This document shows, piece by piece, positions 7,636-15,955 of a stretch of DNA of 64,000 nucleotides. The notes beneath the pieces are model-generated. The model did no database searches. It saw nothing but the letters and a program-made list of their open reading frames with translations, and was not told where the DNA came from. Position 1 is the first letter of the stretch, and each line of letters opens with the position of its first letter. Position numbers and translations under genes: made by a program. The stretch is taken from contig NZ_CP157000.1 of the NCBI RefSeq assembly GCF_039905635.1, forward strand, positions 1,984,001-2,048,000, written 5' to 3'. This stretch comes from Microbacterium sp. ProA8. Lineage in GTDB: Bacteria > Actinomycetota > Actinomycetes > Actinomycetales > Microbacteriaceae.

Positions 7636-8937
7636 ATGCCTTCACCCGATCTCGGCCTCCCCGAAGTCGCTTCGGTGGCACGGGATCTCATCCGCTTCGA
7701 CACGACGAACCATGGTGGCGGGCGCGCCGCGGGCGAGCGCGAGGCAGCCGAGTACGTCGGCGCCTATCTGTCGGATCTCGGACTGCAGCCCGAGTTCTAC
7801 GAGCCGATCCCGCGTCGCACGAACGTGATGGCGCGGGTGCCCGGCCGCAACAGCGACAAGCCCGCCCTCGTGCTGCACGGCCACCTCGACGTCGTCCCCG
7901 CGATCGCCGAGGACTGGAGCGTCGACCCGTTCGAGGGCGTCGTCCGCGACGGGATGCTGTGGGGCCGCGGCGCCGTCGACATGAAGGACATGGACGCCAT
8001 GATCCTCACGTCGGTCGCCGACCTCCTCCGCGCCGGAGAGCAGCCCGAGCGCGACCTCGTGCTGGCGTTCTTCGCCGACGAGGAGAACGGCGGGGTCGAA
8101 GGCTCCGCGCTCGTCGTCGAGCACCGCCCGGACTGGTTCACCGGAGCGACCGAGGCGATCAGCGAGGTCGGCGGATACTCCATCCCGCTCGGCGATCGCC
8201 ACGCGTACCTCCTCCAGGTGGGGGAGAAGGCCCTCGTGTGGATCCGCCTCGTCGCGCGCGGCCGCGCCGCCCACGGCTCCAGCTTCCACTCCGACAACGC
8301 GGTGACCCGGCTCGCCGAGGCCGTCGCGGCGCTCGGACGCACCGCGTGGCCGGTGACGCTCACCGACACCACCCGCGAGATGACCGAGCGCCTGGCCGAG
8401 CTCACCGGCCAGACCCCCGACGACCCGGACGCGGTCGCCGCCGCCACGGGCGCGGCATCCGGATTCCTCCGCTCGACGCTGCGCACCACGACCAACCCGA
8501 CCGGCCTGGTCGCGGGTTACAAGCACAATGTCATCCCCGATCGCGCCGAGGCGCTCATCGACGTGCGCGTGCTGCCCGGCACCGAGGATGCGGCCCTGGC
8601 CGACATCCGCCGTGTCGTCGGCGACGGCGTGGACGTCGAGGTGGTCCACCAGGACATCGGCCTCGAAGTCCCGTTCTCTGGAGACCTCGTCGACGCCATG
8701 GTCGCCGCACTCGGACGCCACGATCCGGGAGCACCGGTCGTGCCGTACCTCATGGGCGGCGGAACCGACAACAAGGCGCTCGCGACGCTCGGCATCGCCG
8801 GGTACGGCTTCGCGCCGCTGCGCCTGCCGGCCGACCTCGACTTCACGGGCATGTTCCACGGTGTCGACGAGCGCGTGCCGATCGACGCGCTGGTGTTCGG
8901 CCAGGCCGTGCTCACCGATCTGCTCCGCACCTACTGA
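7636..8937 (+). CDS. M20/M25/M40-family metallopeptidase
   Basis: A 433-residue zinc amidohydrolase of the ArgE/DapE/CPG2 group. Metal-site motifs are in order: LHGHLDVVPA, then WGRGAVDMKDMDA, then the catalytic glutamate in FADEENGG. The bacterial-exopeptidase dimerization domain occupies roughly residues 200-310, and the C-terminal metal histidine is in MFHGVDERV. It cleaves an N-acyl amino acid or dipeptide in the cytoplasm; the substrate is not determined. The ATG at 7636 has no ribosome-binding site but lies 7 nt after a -10, so it is probably read from a leaderless mRNA. UppP follows 56 bp downstream with its own Shine-Dalgarno. Confidence 0.92.
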   Translation: MPSPDLGLPEVASVARDLIRFDTTNHGGGRAAGEREAAEYVGAYLSDLGLQPEFYEPIPRRTNVMARVPGRNSDKPALVLHGHLDVVPAIAEDWSVDPFEGVVRDGMLWGRGAVDMKDMDAMILTSVADLLRAGEQPERDLVLAFFADEENGGVEGSALVVEHRPDWFTGATEAISEVGGYSIPLGDRHAYLLQVGEKALVWIRLVARGRAAHGSSFHSDNAVTRLAEAVAALGRTAWPVTLTDTTREMTERLAELTGQTPDDPDAVAAATGAASGFLRSTLRTTTNPTGLVAGYKHNVIPDRAEALIDVRVLPGTEDAALADIRRVVGDGVDVEVVHQDIGLEVPFSGDLVDAMVAALGRHDPGAPVVPYLMGGGTDNKALATLGIAGYGFAPLRLPADLDFTGMFHGVDERVPIDALVFGQAVLTDLLRTY

Positions 8938-8993
8938 ACACCCGACGGGTGCCGCGGCTCGCGGCATCCGCCGTGCCCGGCTGAAAGGCGTCC

Positions 8994-9815
8994 ATGCTTC
9001 TCGAAGCGATCATCCTCGGCTTCGTCCAGGGATTGACCGAGTTCCTCCCGATCTCGTCGAGCGCGCACCTGCGCATCCTCGGCGAGTTCCTCCCGTCGGC
9101 GCAGGACCCGGGTGCGGCGTTCACCGCGATCACGCAGATCGGCACGGAGGCGGCGGTCGTGGTCTTCTTCTGGCGCGACATCGTGCGCATCATCGGCAAC
9201 TGGTTCCGGGCGCTGGCCGGTCGCATCCCACGCAACGACCCCGACGCGAAGCTCGGCTGGCTCATCATCATCGGCTCGATCCCGATCGTCGTGCTGGGTC
9301 TGCTCTTCCAGGACCAGATCGAGACCGTGCTGCGGTCGCTGTGGATCACGGCAGGCATGCTGATCTTCTTCGGCGTGCTGCTCGGCATCGCCGACCACGT
9401 GGGCGCCAAGAAGCGCAAGCTCCAGGACATCACGATCGGCCACGGCGTGATCTACGGCTTCGCGCAGTCGCTCGCCCTCATCCCGGGCGTGTCGCGCTCC
9501 GGCGGCACCATCACCGCCGGGCTCTTCATGGGCTATGAGCGCGCCGCCGCCGCCCGGTACGCGTTCCTGCTCGCGATCCCGGCCGTCTTCGGCAGCGGGT
9601 TCTTCCAGCTGTTCAAGAGCCTCGGCGAGCCGGGCGTGTTCACGCTCGGTGAGACGGCTGTCGCCACGGGCATCGCGTTCATCGTCGCTCTCGGTGTGAT
9701 CGCGTTCTTCATGAACTGGATCTCCAAGCACACCTTCCTGCCGTTCGTGCTCTACCGCGTCGCGCTGGGCTCACTGCTCCTCGTGCTGCTGAGCATGGGC
9801 GTCATCAACCCCTGA
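8994..9815 (+). CDS. uppP: Undecaprenyl-diphosphatase UppP (BacA)
   Basis: A 273-residue integral membrane phosphatase that recycles undecaprenyl diphosphate to the monophosphate lipid carrier for peptidoglycan synthesis; overexpression is known to give bacitracin resistance. The two active-site regions are clear: [13 protein letters not shown] at residues 12-24 and [11 protein letters not shown] around 165-175. About eight hydrophobic segments are visible, and the length matches the family. A GAAAGG ribosome-binding site precedes the ATG. A REP-like inverted repeat follows directly, between this gene and the convergent PAC2 gene. Confidence 0.97.
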   Translation: MLLEAIILGFVQGLTEFLPISSSAHLRILGEFLPSAQDPGAAFTAITQIGTEAAVVVFFWRDIVRIIGNWFRALAGRIPRNDPDAKLGWLIIIGSIPIVVLGLLFQDQIETVLRSLWITAGMLIFFGVLLGIADHVGAKKRKLQDITIGHGVIYGFAQSLALIPGVSRSGGTITAGLFMGYERAAAARYAFLLAIPAVFGSGFFQLFKSLGEPGVFTLGETAVATGIAFIVALGVIAFFMNWISKHTFLPFVLYRVALGSLLLVLLSMGVINP

Positions 9816-9823
9816 CGTCGATC

Positions 9824-9925
9824 TCGGTCGTCGAGCGAGCGAGGAACGAGCGCGACGAAACGCCTGCACCCGGCGTTCGGCGTCGGTTCGAGACGTTTCG
9901 TCTCGCAAGCTCGCTCAACGACCGA
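9824..9925. repeat. REP-like inverted repeat, copy 1 (GGTCGTTGAGCGAG arms)
   Basis: Two imperfect arms of about 40 nt face each other. The right arm read in reverse begins TCGGTCGTTGAGCGAGC and runs into GAGACGAAACG; the left arm reads TCGGTCGTCGAGCGAGCG and then GACGAAACG. The same arms recur at 56132-56240, and a half copy at 61170-61190. Located between convergent uppP and PAC2, it can act as a bidirectional terminator. Confidence 0.8.
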
Positions 9926-9945
9926 AAGCGGAGAAGGGATGCCGC

Positions 9946-10821
9946 TCAGCGGCGCGGGTCGTCGCGGCCCGGCTTGCTCGGCCCGTCGCCCGGCTTGCCG
10001 TCGGAGCGACGGAGGTACCGCTCGAACTCCTGCGCGATCGCGTCGCCGGACGCCTCGGGCGAATCCCACGTGTCGCGGGTCCGCTCGAGCTGGCGGATGT
10101 AGTCGGTCATCTCCTCGTCGTCCGCGGCGGCCGCGTCGATGGAGGCCTCCCAGGCCGCAGCCTCGGTGGCGAGGTCGCCGCGCGGCACCGGCGCGCCGGT
10201 GAGGTCCTCGAGCTTGTCGAGCAGCGCGAGCGTCGCCTTGGGCGACGGGGTGTGGCCGGCGACGTAGTGCGGCACGCTCGCCCAGAGGCTCGCCGTCGGG
10301 ATGCCGGCGCGCTCCGCCGCGTCTCCGAGCACGCTGAGGATTCCGACCGGACCCTCGTACGAGCTGCGCTCGAGCTCGAGGGTGCTCCGGAGGTTCTCGT
10401 TGTCGCTGCCGGCGAAGACGGAGATGGGTCGCGTGTGCGGCACGTCCGACATCATCGAGCCGATCGCGATGAAGCCGGTGATGTCCTCCCGCAGCGCGAT
10501 GTCGATGAACTCGGACGAGAACGCCTGCCAGGCGCGGGCCGGCTCGACGCCGGTGAGCAGCCACAGCTGCGTGCCGCGCGTCGCGCGCGCGGGGCGCAGC
10601 AGCGATGCCTCCGGCCAGCGGAGGGTGCGGCGGCCGTCGCCGTCGGCGGCGATGTGGGGACGGGTGTACTGGTAGTCGAAGTAGAGCTCGGGGTCCACCG
10701 AGAAAACGGTCTCGTACGAGCCGCCCTCGCGCAGCTGCGTGATCGCGGAGGACGCGGCTTCGCCCGCGTCGTTCCATCCGTCGAATGCAGCGACGAGAAC
10801 ACGACGACCCAGTCCGTCCAC
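9946..10821 (-). CDS. PAC2-family protein
   Basis: A 291-residue protein of the PAC2 family, named after a eukaryotic proteasome assembly chaperone and widespread in actinobacteria with unknown function. The N-terminus has VLVAAFDGWNDAGEAAS, typical of the family. A middle LTGVEPARAWQAF and the segment GIPTASLWASVPHYV also fit. The C-terminal 50 residues are charged and probably flexible. The GTG at 10821 follows GGAGGGGG, and a minus-strand TATCCT hexamer at 10860-10865 is its likely -10, giving a leader of about 35 nt. It is divergent from the HAD gene. No proteasome genes lie in the window. Confidence 0.88.
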   Translation of the reverse strand: MDGLGRRVLVAAFDGWNDAGEAASSAITQLREGGSYETVFSVDPELYFDYQYTRPHIAADGDGRRTLRWPEASLLRPARATRGTQLWLLTGVEPARAWQAFSSEFIDIALREDITGFIAIGSMMSDVPHTRPISVFAGSDNENLRSTLELERSSYEGPVGILSVLGDAAERAGIPTASLWASVPHYVAGHTPSPKATLALLDKLEDLTGAPVPRGDLATEAAAWEASIDAAAADDEEMTDYIRQLERTRDTWDSPEASGDAIAQEFERYLRRSDGKPGDGPSKPGRDDPRR

Positions 10822-10859
10822 GGGACCCCCTCCGCCCGCATCGGCCGCGGGCTCCCTCC

Positions 10860-10865
10860 AGGATA
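10860..10865 (-). promoter_or_regulatory. -10 (TATCCT) for PAC2 gene
   Basis: TATCCT on the minus strand lies 38 nt before GTG 10821, which has its own Shine-Dalgarno, so this transcript has a leader. Confidence 0.5.
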
Positions 10866-10901
10866 TGCCCCCCTCTCGACGGAGGGCCGGAGCCCCGTCG
10901 G

Positions 10902-10907
10902 TAGGAT
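10902..10907 (+). promoter_or_regulatory. Leaderless -10 (TAGGAT) for HAD phosphatase
   Basis: TAGGAT ends 6 nt before GTG 10914. Confidence 0.65.
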
Positions 10908-10913
10908 TGCACG

Positions 10914-11615
10914 GTGAATGCGCCCCGACTCTCCGCCGTCCTGTGGGATATGGACGGCACGCTCGTCGATACCGAGCCGTACTGGATGGCGGCGGAGACG
11001 CCCCTCATCGAGAGCTTCGGCGGGACGTGGTCGCACGAGCAGGCACTCGGCCTCGTGGGTCTGGGACTGGAGGATTCCGCGCGCATCCTGCAGGCGGCCG
11101 GGGTGCGCATGAGCGCCGATGCGATCATCGACCACCTCACCGACCATGTCATGCGGGAGCTCACCGTCACCGGTGTGCCGTTCCGTCCCGGGGCGCGCGA
11201 ATTGCTCGCGAGTCTGCGGGAGGCGGGCATCAAGACCGGCCTGGTGACGATGTCGATGCGACGCATGGCGCAGACGGTCGTCGACCTCATCGACTTCGAG
11301 GCGTTCGACGTCGTGATCGCGGGCGACGATGCGACGCGCCCGAAGCCGTTCCCCGATCCGTACCTCCAGGCCTGCGAGGCACTTGGAGTCGCGCCCCACG
11401 AGACGGTGGCGATCGAGGACTCCCCGAACGGCCTGCGCTCCGCGGTCGCATCCGGTGCCGCGGTCATCGGCGTCCCGCTGATGGTGTCGCTCACCGGCGC
11501 CGGTGCGCACACGCTGTGGGACACGCTCGACGGACGCAGCGTCGACGACATCGTCGACTTCCACGCGGCGCATCGTGCCCGCGCATCCGATCCGGCCGAG
11601 GAGATCGCCCGATGA
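10914..11615 (+). CDS. HAD-superfamily hydrolase (phosphatase/phosphoglucomutase-like)
   Basis: A 233-residue HAD subfamily I enzyme. Motif I is WDMDGTLVDTE (nucleophile Asp12, acid Asp14). Motif II is the Thr/Ser in LVTMSMR near residue 108. Motif III is the Lys in ATRPKPFPDPY, and motif IV is AIEDSPNGLRSA. The helical cap lies between motifs I and II, as in beta-phosphoglucomutase and gph-type phosphatases. The substrate is a small phosphorylated metabolite, not identifiable here. The stop overlaps the ATG of trmI by 4 nt (ATGA), so they form an operon. GTG 10914 lies 6 nt after a -10, suggesting a leaderless mRNA. Confidence 0.92.
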   Translation: MNAPRLSAVLWDMDGTLVDTEPYWMAAETPLIESFGGTWSHEQALGLVGLGLEDSARILQAAGVRMSADAIIDHLTDHVMRELTVTGVPFRPGARELLASLREAGIKTGLVTMSMRRMAQTVVDLIDFEAFDVVIAGDDATRPKPFPDPYLQACEALGVAPHETVAIEDSPNGLRSAVASGAAVIGVPLMVSLTGAGAHTLWDTLDGRSVDDIVDFHAAHRARASDPAEEIAR

Positions 11616-12640
11616 CGCACACCCTCGCACCCACTGTGGATCGTCCGAGCGGCCCGTTCCGCCTCGGCGACCGGGTCCAGCTCACCGGCCCGAAGGGCCG
11701 CCTGCACACCATCACGCTGCGCGAGGACGGCGAGCTGCACACCCATCACGGCGTGCTCAAGCACACGCAGCTCATCGGCCAGCCGGACGGCTCCGTGGTC
11801 GCCAACAGCGGCGGCCACGAGTATCTGGCGCTGCGGCCGCTGCTGCGCGACTTCGTGATGTCGATGCCGCGGGGCGCCGCGATCGTGTATCCGAAGGATG
11901 CCGCGCAGATCCTCGCCGAGGCCGACATCTTCCCGGGGGCCACCGTGGTCGAGGCCGGGGTCGGCTCCGGCGCGCTGTCGCTGTGGCTCCTGCGCGCGAT
12001 CGGCGCCACGGGACGCCTGGTGTCGTTCGAGCGCCGCGACGACTTCGCCGCCGTCGCCCGCGCCAACGTCGAGACCTTCATCGGAGAGGTGCCGCCGAAC
12101 TGGGACGTGGTCGTCGGCGATCTGGCAGAGGAGCTGACCGACGCGGTGGCGGCGGCATCCGTCGACCGCGTCGTTCTCGACATGCTCGCCCCGTGGGAGT
12201 GCATCGACGCGGTCGCCGAGGCCCTCACTCCCGGCGGCGTGGTCGTCTGCTACGTCGCGACCGCGACGCAGCTCAGCCGCGTGGCGGAGTACATCCGTGG
12301 CACCGGGCTCTTCACCGAGCCCGACGCGAACGAGACCATGGTGCGGGGCTGGCACGTCGAGGGGCTCGCGGTGCGTCCCGACCATCGCATGGTCGCGCAC
12401 ACCGGCTTCCTCATCTGGGCGCGCCGGCTGGCGCCGGGCGCCGTCGCGCCCGAGGTCAAGCGCCGCGCCTCGAAGTCGAGCTACGGCGACGAGGACGTCG
12501 AACTGTGGACGCCCGGCGCTGTCGGCGATCGGCAGATCACCGACAAGAACCTTCGCAAGCGCGTCCGCGAGGCGGAGCGCGCGGCCGAGGGCGCCCGCCA
12601 GGCGGCTGGGCGTTCAGACGCCTCCGACGAGTCCGCCTAA
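11612..12640 (+). CDS. trmI: tRNA (adenine-58-N1)-methyltransferase TrmI
   Basis: A 342-residue SAM-dependent methyltransferase that makes m1A58 in the T-loop of tRNAs. The N-terminal small barrel covers residues about 14-65 (RVQLTGPKGRLHTITL ... GVLKHTQLIG). Next comes the family-typical PRGAAIVYPKDAAQIL, then the SAM motif VVEAGVGSGALSLWLL, then VVLDMLAPWE with the catalytic Asp. The C-terminal 60 residues are a charged extension common in actinobacterial TrmI. In many actinobacteria it neighbours Pup-proteasome genes; here only PafB/PafC and PAC2 are nearby. It overlaps the HAD gene by 4 nt. Confidence 0.94.
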   Translation: MTHTLAPTVDRPSGPFRLGDRVQLTGPKGRLHTITLREDGELHTHHGVLKHTQLIGQPDGSVVANSGGHEYLALRPLLRDFVMSMPRGAAIVYPKDAAQILAEADIFPGATVVEAGVGSGALSLWLLRAIGATGRLVSFERRDDFAAVARANVETFIGEVPPNWDVVVGDLAEELTDAVAAASVDRVVLDMLAPWECIDAVAEALTPGGVVVCYVATATQLSRVAEYIRGTGLFTEPDANETMVRGWHVEGLAVRPDHRMVAHTGFLIWARRLAPGAVAPEVKRRASKSSYGDEDVELWTPGAVGDRQITDKNLRKRVREAERAAEGARQAAGRSDASDESA

Positions 12641-12643
12641 ACT
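12638..12643 (+). promoter_or_regulatory. Leaderless -10 (TAAACT) overlapping the trmI stop codon
   Basis: The hexamer starts with the TAA stop of trmI and ends 6 nt before GTG 12650. Confidence 0.6.
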
Positions 12644-12649
12644 GATCCG

Positions 12650-13612
12650 GTGCGCAAGATCCCCGCTGCCCTCGTTGTCCTGGGACTGGTGACCGTCGGC
12701 CTGACCGGATGCTCGCTGCCCGGCTCGTCCGACTGCTCCCGTCCCGCTGTCTCCAACGCCGACGTGATGGACCTCATCGACGTCACCGGCGACAGCGGCG
12801 ACCAGCCCGAGGTCGACGTGTACACGCCGCTGCACGCCTCGCAGCTGGGCTACGAGGACGTGGTGACCGGAGACGGAACCGCGATCACCGCGCAGAACCA
12901 GCTCATGGTCATCGATGTCGCCCTGTTCAGCGGTGCGACCGGTGAGCCGATCGTCGCCACGGCCTACGACGGCGATCTGTCGACCGTCTCGTCTCCGTCG
13001 CAGTGGACCACGAACTTCGTCGGCTTCGAAGAGGCGCTGCAGTGTGCGACCGAGGGTTCGCGCGTCGCTGTCGCCCTGTCACCCGGCGACATGGCGGACG
13101 GTGTCGCAGAGGGATTCGGACTGGCCGAGGATGACACCGCCGTCGCGGTCATCGACGTGCGCAAGGTCTACCTCGCCGCCGCCGACGGTCAGAACCAGTT
13201 CAACAGCGGATTCGGCCTGCCCAGCGTCGTGCGCGCTCCCGACGGACGGCCCGGCCTGATCATCCCCGACGGCACCCCGCCCGAGGACGTCGTCGTCCAG
13301 ACGCTCAAGAAGGGCACGGGCGAGACCGTGACCGGAGACCAGCCGGTGCGCGTCCACTACACCGGCGTCGTCTGGGGCGAGGACGAGGCGTTCGACAGCA
13401 GCTGGGACGGCGAGCCCGCGTCGCTGACGCTCGACGGCGTCGTGCCCGGCTTCGCCCAGGCTCTCGAGGGCCAGACGGTGGGTTCGCAGGTCATGGTCGT
13501 GGTGCCGCCCGACCAGGGTTACGGCGATCAGGCGCAGGGCGCGATCCCCGCGGATTCGACGCTCGTGTTCGTGATCGACATCCTCGGTCTGGACGTCGCC
13601 GCCGAGGAGTGA
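12650..13612 (+). CDS. Lipoprotein with tandem FKBP-type PPIase domains
   Basis: A 320-residue exported lipoprotein. Residues 1-21 are a signal peptide ending in lipobox LTGC, so Cys21 should be lipidated and the protein anchored on the outer face of the membrane. The C-terminal domain (about 215-318) is a canonical FKBP fold: VRVHYTGVVWGEDEAFDSSW, VVPGFAQALEGQTVGSQVMVVVPPDQGYG, STLVFVIDILGL. Residues about 60-175 have the same order of elements (VGFEEALQCATEGSRVAVALSP, DDTAVAVIDV) but lack the aromatic active-site residues, so this looks like a degenerate first FKBP domain. It probably helps fold exported proteins. The start is placed by the -10 spacing. Confidence 0.9.
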   Translation: MRKIPAALVVLGLVTVGLTGCSLPGSSDCSRPAVSNADVMDLIDVTGDSGDQPEVDVYTPLHASQLGYEDVVTGDGTAITAQNQLMVIDVALFSGATGEPIVATAYDGDLSTVSSPSQWTTNFVGFEEALQCATEGSRVAVALSPGDMADGVAEGFGLAEDDTAVAVIDVRKVYLAAADGQNQFNSGFGLPSVVRAPDGRPGLIIPDGTPPEDVVVQTLKKGTGETVTGDQPVRVHYTGVVWGEDEAFDSSWDGEPASLTLDGVVPGFAQALEGQTVGSQVMVVVPPDQGYGDQAQGAIPADSTLVFVIDILGLDVAAEE

Positions 13613-13645
13613 CGCGGGGTTCAGCTGCGGTGCCGCGCGCGGCCC

Positions 13646-13651
13646 TAAGAT
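13646..13651 (+). promoter_or_regulatory. Leaderless -10 (TAAGAT) for pafB
   Basis: TAAGAT ends 6 nt before GTG 13658. Confidence 0.65.
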
Positions 13652-13657
13652 AGCTGG

Positions 13658-14674
13658 GTGCCCGCCACCGCCGCCGCGAAGATCCCACCCGAGGAGCGTC
13701 TCGTCAACCTCGTGGTGGCCCTCATCGCGACCGACCAGGGGCTGACGAAGGACACCATCCTGACGTCCGTCGCGGGTTATCGCGAGCAGAGCGAGGCCGG
13801 GGCATCCAAGGATGCGCTCGAGAAGATGTTCGAGCGCGACAAGGAGTCGCTGCGGGGCCTCGGTGTGCCGATCGAGACGATCGGGGACTGGGCAGACCCC
13901 GACGACCTGCGCGAGGCGCGATACCGCGTGCCCACCGCCGAGTACGAGCTTCCCGAAGACATCGAGTTCACTCCTGCCGAGCTGGCGCTGCTGACCCTTG
14001 CGGGCGGTGTGTGGAGTCAGAGCTCCATGTCCGACGACGCACGCAGCGGGCTGCGCAAGATCCGGGCGCTCGGCGACCTCGTGGACGAGCCCATCATCGG
14101 CTTCTCACCCCGCCTGAGCCTGCGCGACCCCGCCTTTCCCGCACTGCAGCAGGCGATCGAGTCCAGCGGCGTCGTCACCTTCCCGTACCTCAAGCCGGGG
14201 GAGGACGCGCCGCGCACGCGTCGCATCCAGCCGCTGGCGCTGATCGAGTACGAGGGCCGATGGCACGTGTTCGGCATCGATCTCGACGTCGCCGCCGATC
14301 GCACCTTCCTCCTCCAGCGCATCGTCGGGCCGGTCTCGCAGACGCGGGCCTCGTTCGACCCTGCGCTCCGCGAGGGAGCCGGCGAACGCGCCCTCGCCGG
14401 TCTCGACGAGGTCGCCGCGCGCAACTCCGCTCTCCTGGAGGTCAACCCCGGCACCGAGGCCGCACTGCGGCTCGCCCGCCGGGCGCAGCCGGCCGAGCAG
14501 GGCATCCGCGTGCCCTACGTCGATGTCCACATCTTCGCCGACGAGCTCGCCTCGTACGGACCGGAGGTGCGCGTCGTCGCACCGGTGGAGCTGCGCGATC
14601 GCGTGATCGATCGCCTCGCGGCCACCCGTGCGCTGCACGACGGCGGCGGCATGAACGCGGGGAGCCCGTCATGA
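13658..14674 (+). CDS. pafB: WYL-domain transcriptional regulator PafB
   Basis: A 338-residue regulator with an N-terminal winged helix (about 10-80, ERLVNLVVALIATDQGLTKDTILTSV) and a WYL domain around residues 170-230 (VVTFPYLKPGEDAPRTRRIQPLALIEYEGRWHVFGID), followed by a WCX C-terminal extension. In mycobacteria PafB and PafC form a heterodimer that activates LexA-independent DNA-damage genes; by homology the same role is likely here. The stop overlaps the pafC ATG by 4 nt. The leaderless start fits the TAAGAT spacing. The name comes from the Pup operon, but no pafA lies in this window. Confidence 0.92.
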   Translation: MPATAAAKIPPEERLVNLVVALIATDQGLTKDTILTSVAGYREQSEAGASKDALEKMFERDKESLRGLGVPIETIGDWADPDDLREARYRVPTAEYELPEDIEFTPAELALLTLAGGVWSQSSMSDDARSGLRKIRALGDLVDEPIIGFSPRLSLRDPAFPALQQAIESSGVVTFPYLKPGEDAPRTRRIQPLALIEYEGRWHVFGIDLDVAADRTFLLQRIVGPVSQTRASFDPALREGAGERALAGLDEVAARNSALLEVNPGTEAALRLARRAQPAEQGIRVPYVDVHIFADELASYGPEVRVVAPVELRDRVIDRLAATRALHDGGGMNAGSPS

Positions 14675-15633
14675 CCGCCAAGCGGCCGCTCGTGGCGACG
14701 GATCGCGCCGCCCTCATGCTGCAGCTCGTGCCGTACCTCATCGGCAAGGGCGAGGTGTCGCTCGCCGAGGCCGCCGACGAATTCGACGTGTCGCCCGAGC
14801 AGATGCGCTCGATGGTCGAGAAGCTCACCGTCATCGGCCTGCCCGGCGACCGGGGCTACTGGCAGATGTCGAACGACCTCTTCGACATCGACTGGGACCT
14901 CCTCGACGAGCGCGACCTCATCGTCATCACGAACGCGGTCGGGCTGGAGAGGTCGCCGAAGCTCACCGCCCGCGAGGCGGCCGCGCTGCTCGCGGGGCTG
15001 CAGCTGGCGCGCTCCATCCCGGGCGTGGGCGACACCGACCTCTATGCGGGTCTCCTCGCGAAGCTCTCTCGCGGAGCCTCCGGCACCCCCGCCGAGGTGA
15101 TCCTCGCCCCGGAGCCCGTCGACGCGGTGCGCGACCTCGTGGCCGACGCCCTGCGGCGAGGCGTTGCCGTCTCGTTCACCTACAAGGCCCCCGATGCTGG
15201 TCCCACGACCCGCACCGTCGACCCCGTCAAGGTGCACATCGCGAGCGGGCAGTGGTACCTGCAGGGCTGGTGCCATCTCCGCGAGGCGATGCGCACGTTC
15301 CACCTCGACCGCGTGAGCGATCTGGAGCTCACCGGCATCCCGAGCACGCACGCGGGGGAGCAGGCGCCGGACTGGTTCGACACCGACGCCGGTGACGTGG
15401 TCGCCCGCATCCGCTTCGCGGAGGATGTCGCGCCCCTGCTGGGCGACTACCTCGACCGTGCGACGCTCGCGACGTCCGACGGCGTCACGATCGCCACCAT
15501 GCGCGTCGCGGACGAACTGAGTCTGCGGCGCCTCGCTGCGCGCCGGGGCGGCGCCGTCGAGGTGCTCGAACCCGCTGCCGCGCGCCGTGCGGTCGCCGAC
15601 TGGGCCGAAGCCGGATTGGCGCAGTACCGGTGA
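14671..15633 (+). CDS. pafC: WYL-domain transcriptional regulator PafC
   Basis: A 320-residue partner of PafB with the same layout. The winged helix covers about residues 10-70 (LMLQLVPYLIGKGEVSLAEAADEFDVSPEQM). The WYL domain lies around 165-225 (VSFTYKAPDAGPTTRTVDPVKVHIASGQWYLQGWC ... RTFHLDRVSDLEL). A WCX domain ends the protein. It is coupled to pafB by an ATGA overlap. tatA follows after a 67-bp gap with its own promoter-like TACACT hexamer. Confidence 0.93.
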   Translation: MTAKRPLVATDRAALMLQLVPYLIGKGEVSLAEAADEFDVSPEQMRSMVEKLTVIGLPGDRGYWQMSNDLFDIDWDLLDERDLIVITNAVGLERSPKLTAREAAALLAGLQLARSIPGVGDTDLYAGLLAKLSRGASGTPAEVILAPEPVDAVRDLVADALRRGVAVSFTYKAPDAGPTTRTVDPVKVHIASGQWYLQGWCHLREAMRTFHLDRVSDLELTGIPSTHAGEQAPDWFDTDAGDVVARIRFAEDVAPLLGDYLDRATLATSDGVTIATMRVADELSLRRLAARRGGAVEVLEPAAARRAVADWAEAGLAQYR

Positions 15634-15700
15634 GGGCGACTCGGAGTCGCCGCGACAGGGTTACACTGGACCAACATCCGCACCGACAAGGAGACTCCGC

Positions 15701-15949
15701 ATGGGCGCATTCGGATGGCCGCATCTTCTGATCATCCTCGCGGTGATCCTGCTCCTCTTCGGGGCTGCGAAGCTCCCGGCCCTCGCCAAGAGCGTCGGTC
15801 AGTCCGCTCGGGTTTTCAAGGGCGAGATGAAGGCGATGAAGGACGACGACACGACGGGCAAGCCGAAGGCCGAGAACGTGGCGTCGGAGACTCCGAAGGC
15901 CGACATCCCCACGAGCCCGAGCAGCAGCACCGCAGACCCGTCCTCCTGA
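15701..15949 (+). CDS. tatA: Sec-independent translocase subunit TatA
   Basis: An 82-residue TatA protein. It has one N-terminal transmembrane helix (PHLLIILAVILLLFGAAKLP), the FG-x-x-KLP hinge, an amphipathic helix (LAKSVGQSARVFKGEMKAM) and a disordered acidic tail. TatA oligomers form the pore for folded proteins with twin-arginine signals. An AAGGAG ribosome-binding site precedes ATG 15701, and TACACT at 15662-15667 is the likely -10. tatC starts 6 bp downstream, so the two are an operon. tatB is not here. Confidence 0.95.
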   Translation: MGAFGWPHLLIILAVILLLFGAAKLPALAKSVGQSARVFKGEMKAMKDDDTTGKPKAENVASETPKADIPTSPSSSTADPSS

Positions 15950-15955
15950 CCCGGC

